From an uncultured Clostridia bacterium (GTDB lineage Bacteria; Bacillota; Clostridia; TANB77; CAG-508), in contig CAKPDW010000034.1 in assembly GCA_934149115.1 (NCBI GenBank), positions 1 through 14,059 of the forward strand: 14,059 nucleotides of DNA. Reading direction: 5' to 3'. The notes under the pieces were generated by a model. It was not told where the DNA came from and made no database searches. It was given only the letters and a program-made list of their open reading frames with translations. The position numbers were made by a program, and so were the translations under genes. Shown piece after piece: positions 12,863-14,059 of the stretch (within the stretch, counting starts at the first letter, position 1; every line of letters begins with the position of its first letter).

Positions 12863-14005
12863 TTACATCAATTCATTGTAACATTTATCAAAAATATTTA
12901 AAAATTTCTCTATATCTCCCTCTAATACTAGATGACTTAAACTAATTCTCCATGAAGCAAAAGCTCTTTTTCTATCATGTGTCATTGCCATAACAATTCT
13001 AGATGGAGTAATTGTAACAGTACATGCAGATTTTATAGAAACACAAACTCCATATTCTTCTAATTTCTTTTTAAACTCAACTGCTTTAATCCCATTAACA
13101 CTTATATTTAAAATGTATGGATTATTTTTAGAAACAGTATTAATTTTTACATTATCATATTTTAATAATTTATTTCTTAATTTCTCATTTAAGTTAGTTA
13201 CATAATTGTATCTTTCTTTGAAATTATCAAATGCTAATTCTAAAGCTTTTTCGAGTGCACATATTTGTCCAACAACTGGCGTTCCGCTTCTATATATAGT
13301 TGTACTAGCTCCACCATTTATTAATGGTTCTAAAACAATATCTTTCTTTTTGATTAAACCTCCAAATCCATTCAAGCCATAAAATTTATGAGGTGAAAAA
13401 GAAATTAAATCCACACCATTGAAATCTACCTCTGTTTTTCCGATTGCTTGTGTAGCATCAACATGTAAAAAACAATTTGGATGTTTGCTTACTAATTCTG
13501 CAATCTCTTGAATAGGTTGTATATTTCCGACTTCACTATCTATATAACAAACAGAAACAAGTATTGTATCATCTCTAATCAAACGTTTTAGTTCTTCTAG
13601 GTCTACTTTTCCATCACTAGTTATTCCAACAATATCAATTTCATATCCTTGTTCTTTTAAATATGATAGTGGGCTACTAACTGATGAATGTTCTAAGAAT
13701 GTTGATATAATATGTTTTCCATTTTCTTTATATGTTTGTGCCACACCTTTAATTGCAAGATTATTTGATTCGCTAGAACCTGATGTATATACTATTTCCA
13801 TGTTGTTATCCAAACGTGTGTTTTTATTAAATAAATTTATTATTTTATCAGTTGTTTTATTTATTTTTTCATTTACCTCAACACCTAAACCATGAGTTGC
13901 ATTAGGATTAGCAAAATATTTTAATGTAGCATTATTAAAAGTTTTTAAAACTTCCTCATCAACAGGCGTATTAGCTGAATAGTCTAAATATAAATAATCC
14001 TTCAT
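12863..14005 (-). CDS. Cysteine desulfurase (NifS/IscS type)
   Basis: A 380-aa PLP enzyme that takes sulfur from cysteine and carries it as a persulfide. Seen are TSGSSESNN (74-82, phosphate binding), His106 in the LEH motif, HVDATQAIGK (181-190) with Asp183, SPHKFYG with PLP-binding Lys207, and the persulfide Cys328 in SIKSACT. No IscU or NFS1-type partner is adjacent. The next gene is the TtcA-like thiolase, so the sulfur probably goes mainly to tRNA thiolation. ATG at 14005 is preceded by GAGAGGA at 5 bases. A TATAAT at 14053-14048 could be the -10 of its promoter, with the -35 outside the window. Confidence 0.92.
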   Translation of the reverse strand: MKDYLYLDYSANTPVDEEVLKTFNNATLKYFANPNATHGLGVEVNEKINKTTDKIINLFNKNTRLDNNMEIVYTSGSSESNNLAIKGVAQTYKENGKHIISTFLEHSSVSSPLSYLKEQGYEIDIVGITSDGKVDLEELKRLIRDDTILVSVCYIDSEVGNIQPIQEIAELVSKHPNCFLHVDATQAIGKTEVDFNGVDLISFSPHKFYGLNGFGGLIKKKDIVLEPLINGGASTTIYRSGTPVVGQICALEKALELAFDNFKERYNYVTNLNEKLRNKLLKYDNVKINTVSKNNPYILNISVNGIKAVEFKKKLEEYGVCVSIKSACTVTITPSRIVMAMTHDRKRAFASWRISLSHLVLEGDIEKFLNIFDKCYNELM

Positions 14006-14059
14006 ATAATCCTCTCAAAAATTAAATATAATATTCTAATCATTGCAATTATAAAGTAT

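Overview
The window comes from a low-GC, Gram-positive, anaerobe-like bacterium, most likely a member of the Clostridia. The evidence is very A+T-rich DNA, strong AGGAGG ribosome sites, sigma-A promoters of the TTGACT/TATAAT kind, a T-box leader on a tRNA synthetase gene, U-tailed intrinsic terminators, and a ferritin-like protein with a Tyr/Asn/Gly-rich N-terminus. Every gene is on the minus strand except the first, a hemolysin III/TrhA-type membrane protein that runs in from the left edge.

Reading along the minus strand from the right edge: (1) a NifS/IscS-type cysteine desulfurase and a TtcA-like PP-loop tRNA thiolase candidate form a two-gene sulfur-transfer unit ending in a strong terminator (11931-11971). 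(2) A sigma-A promoter (11810-11839) starts a four-gene unit: prfB with an intact programmed +1 frameshift, a YbaK-type Cys-tRNA(Pro) deacylase, an LPG-synthase-type (flippase-like) membrane protein, and a small three-helix membrane protein. It ends at 8760-8791. (3) A pair of N-terminally anchored, exported, Ser/Asn/Gly-rich proteins follows, the larger a predicted right-handed beta-helix. (4) An A+T-rich stretch has a possible 30-codon ORF. (5) A promoter and Tyr-specific T-box leader (specifier UAC) precede an unannotated 31-codon ORF with a perfect ribosome site, then tyrS (TyrZ type). (6) A ferritin-like gene has its ribosome site buried in an 11-bp stem.

The left third (about 700-4310) looks like an accessory island. 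Two paralogous WG-repeat-like proteins (576 and 316 aa) lie in tandem cassettes. Each cassette has a related TTGACT/TAAAAT promoter and a related terminator with a compensatory base-pair change. Downstream of each terminator is a 28-nt hairpin, GGAGCAC followed by its complement. A third promoter copy (782-811) has no gene in front of it. Debris lies between each terminator and the next hairpin: a degraded group II intron relic (5' domain I fused to about 14 recognisable codons of reverse transcriptase N-terminus) after the large gene, and two 25-nt REP-like repeats after the small one.

Most interesting are the cassette duplication with its orphan promoter, the intron relic, the ribosome-site-sequestering hairpin in front of the ferritin-like gene, and the small ORF inside the tyrS leader. 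No CRISPR array, intact insertion sequence, tRNA or rRNA gene was seen.
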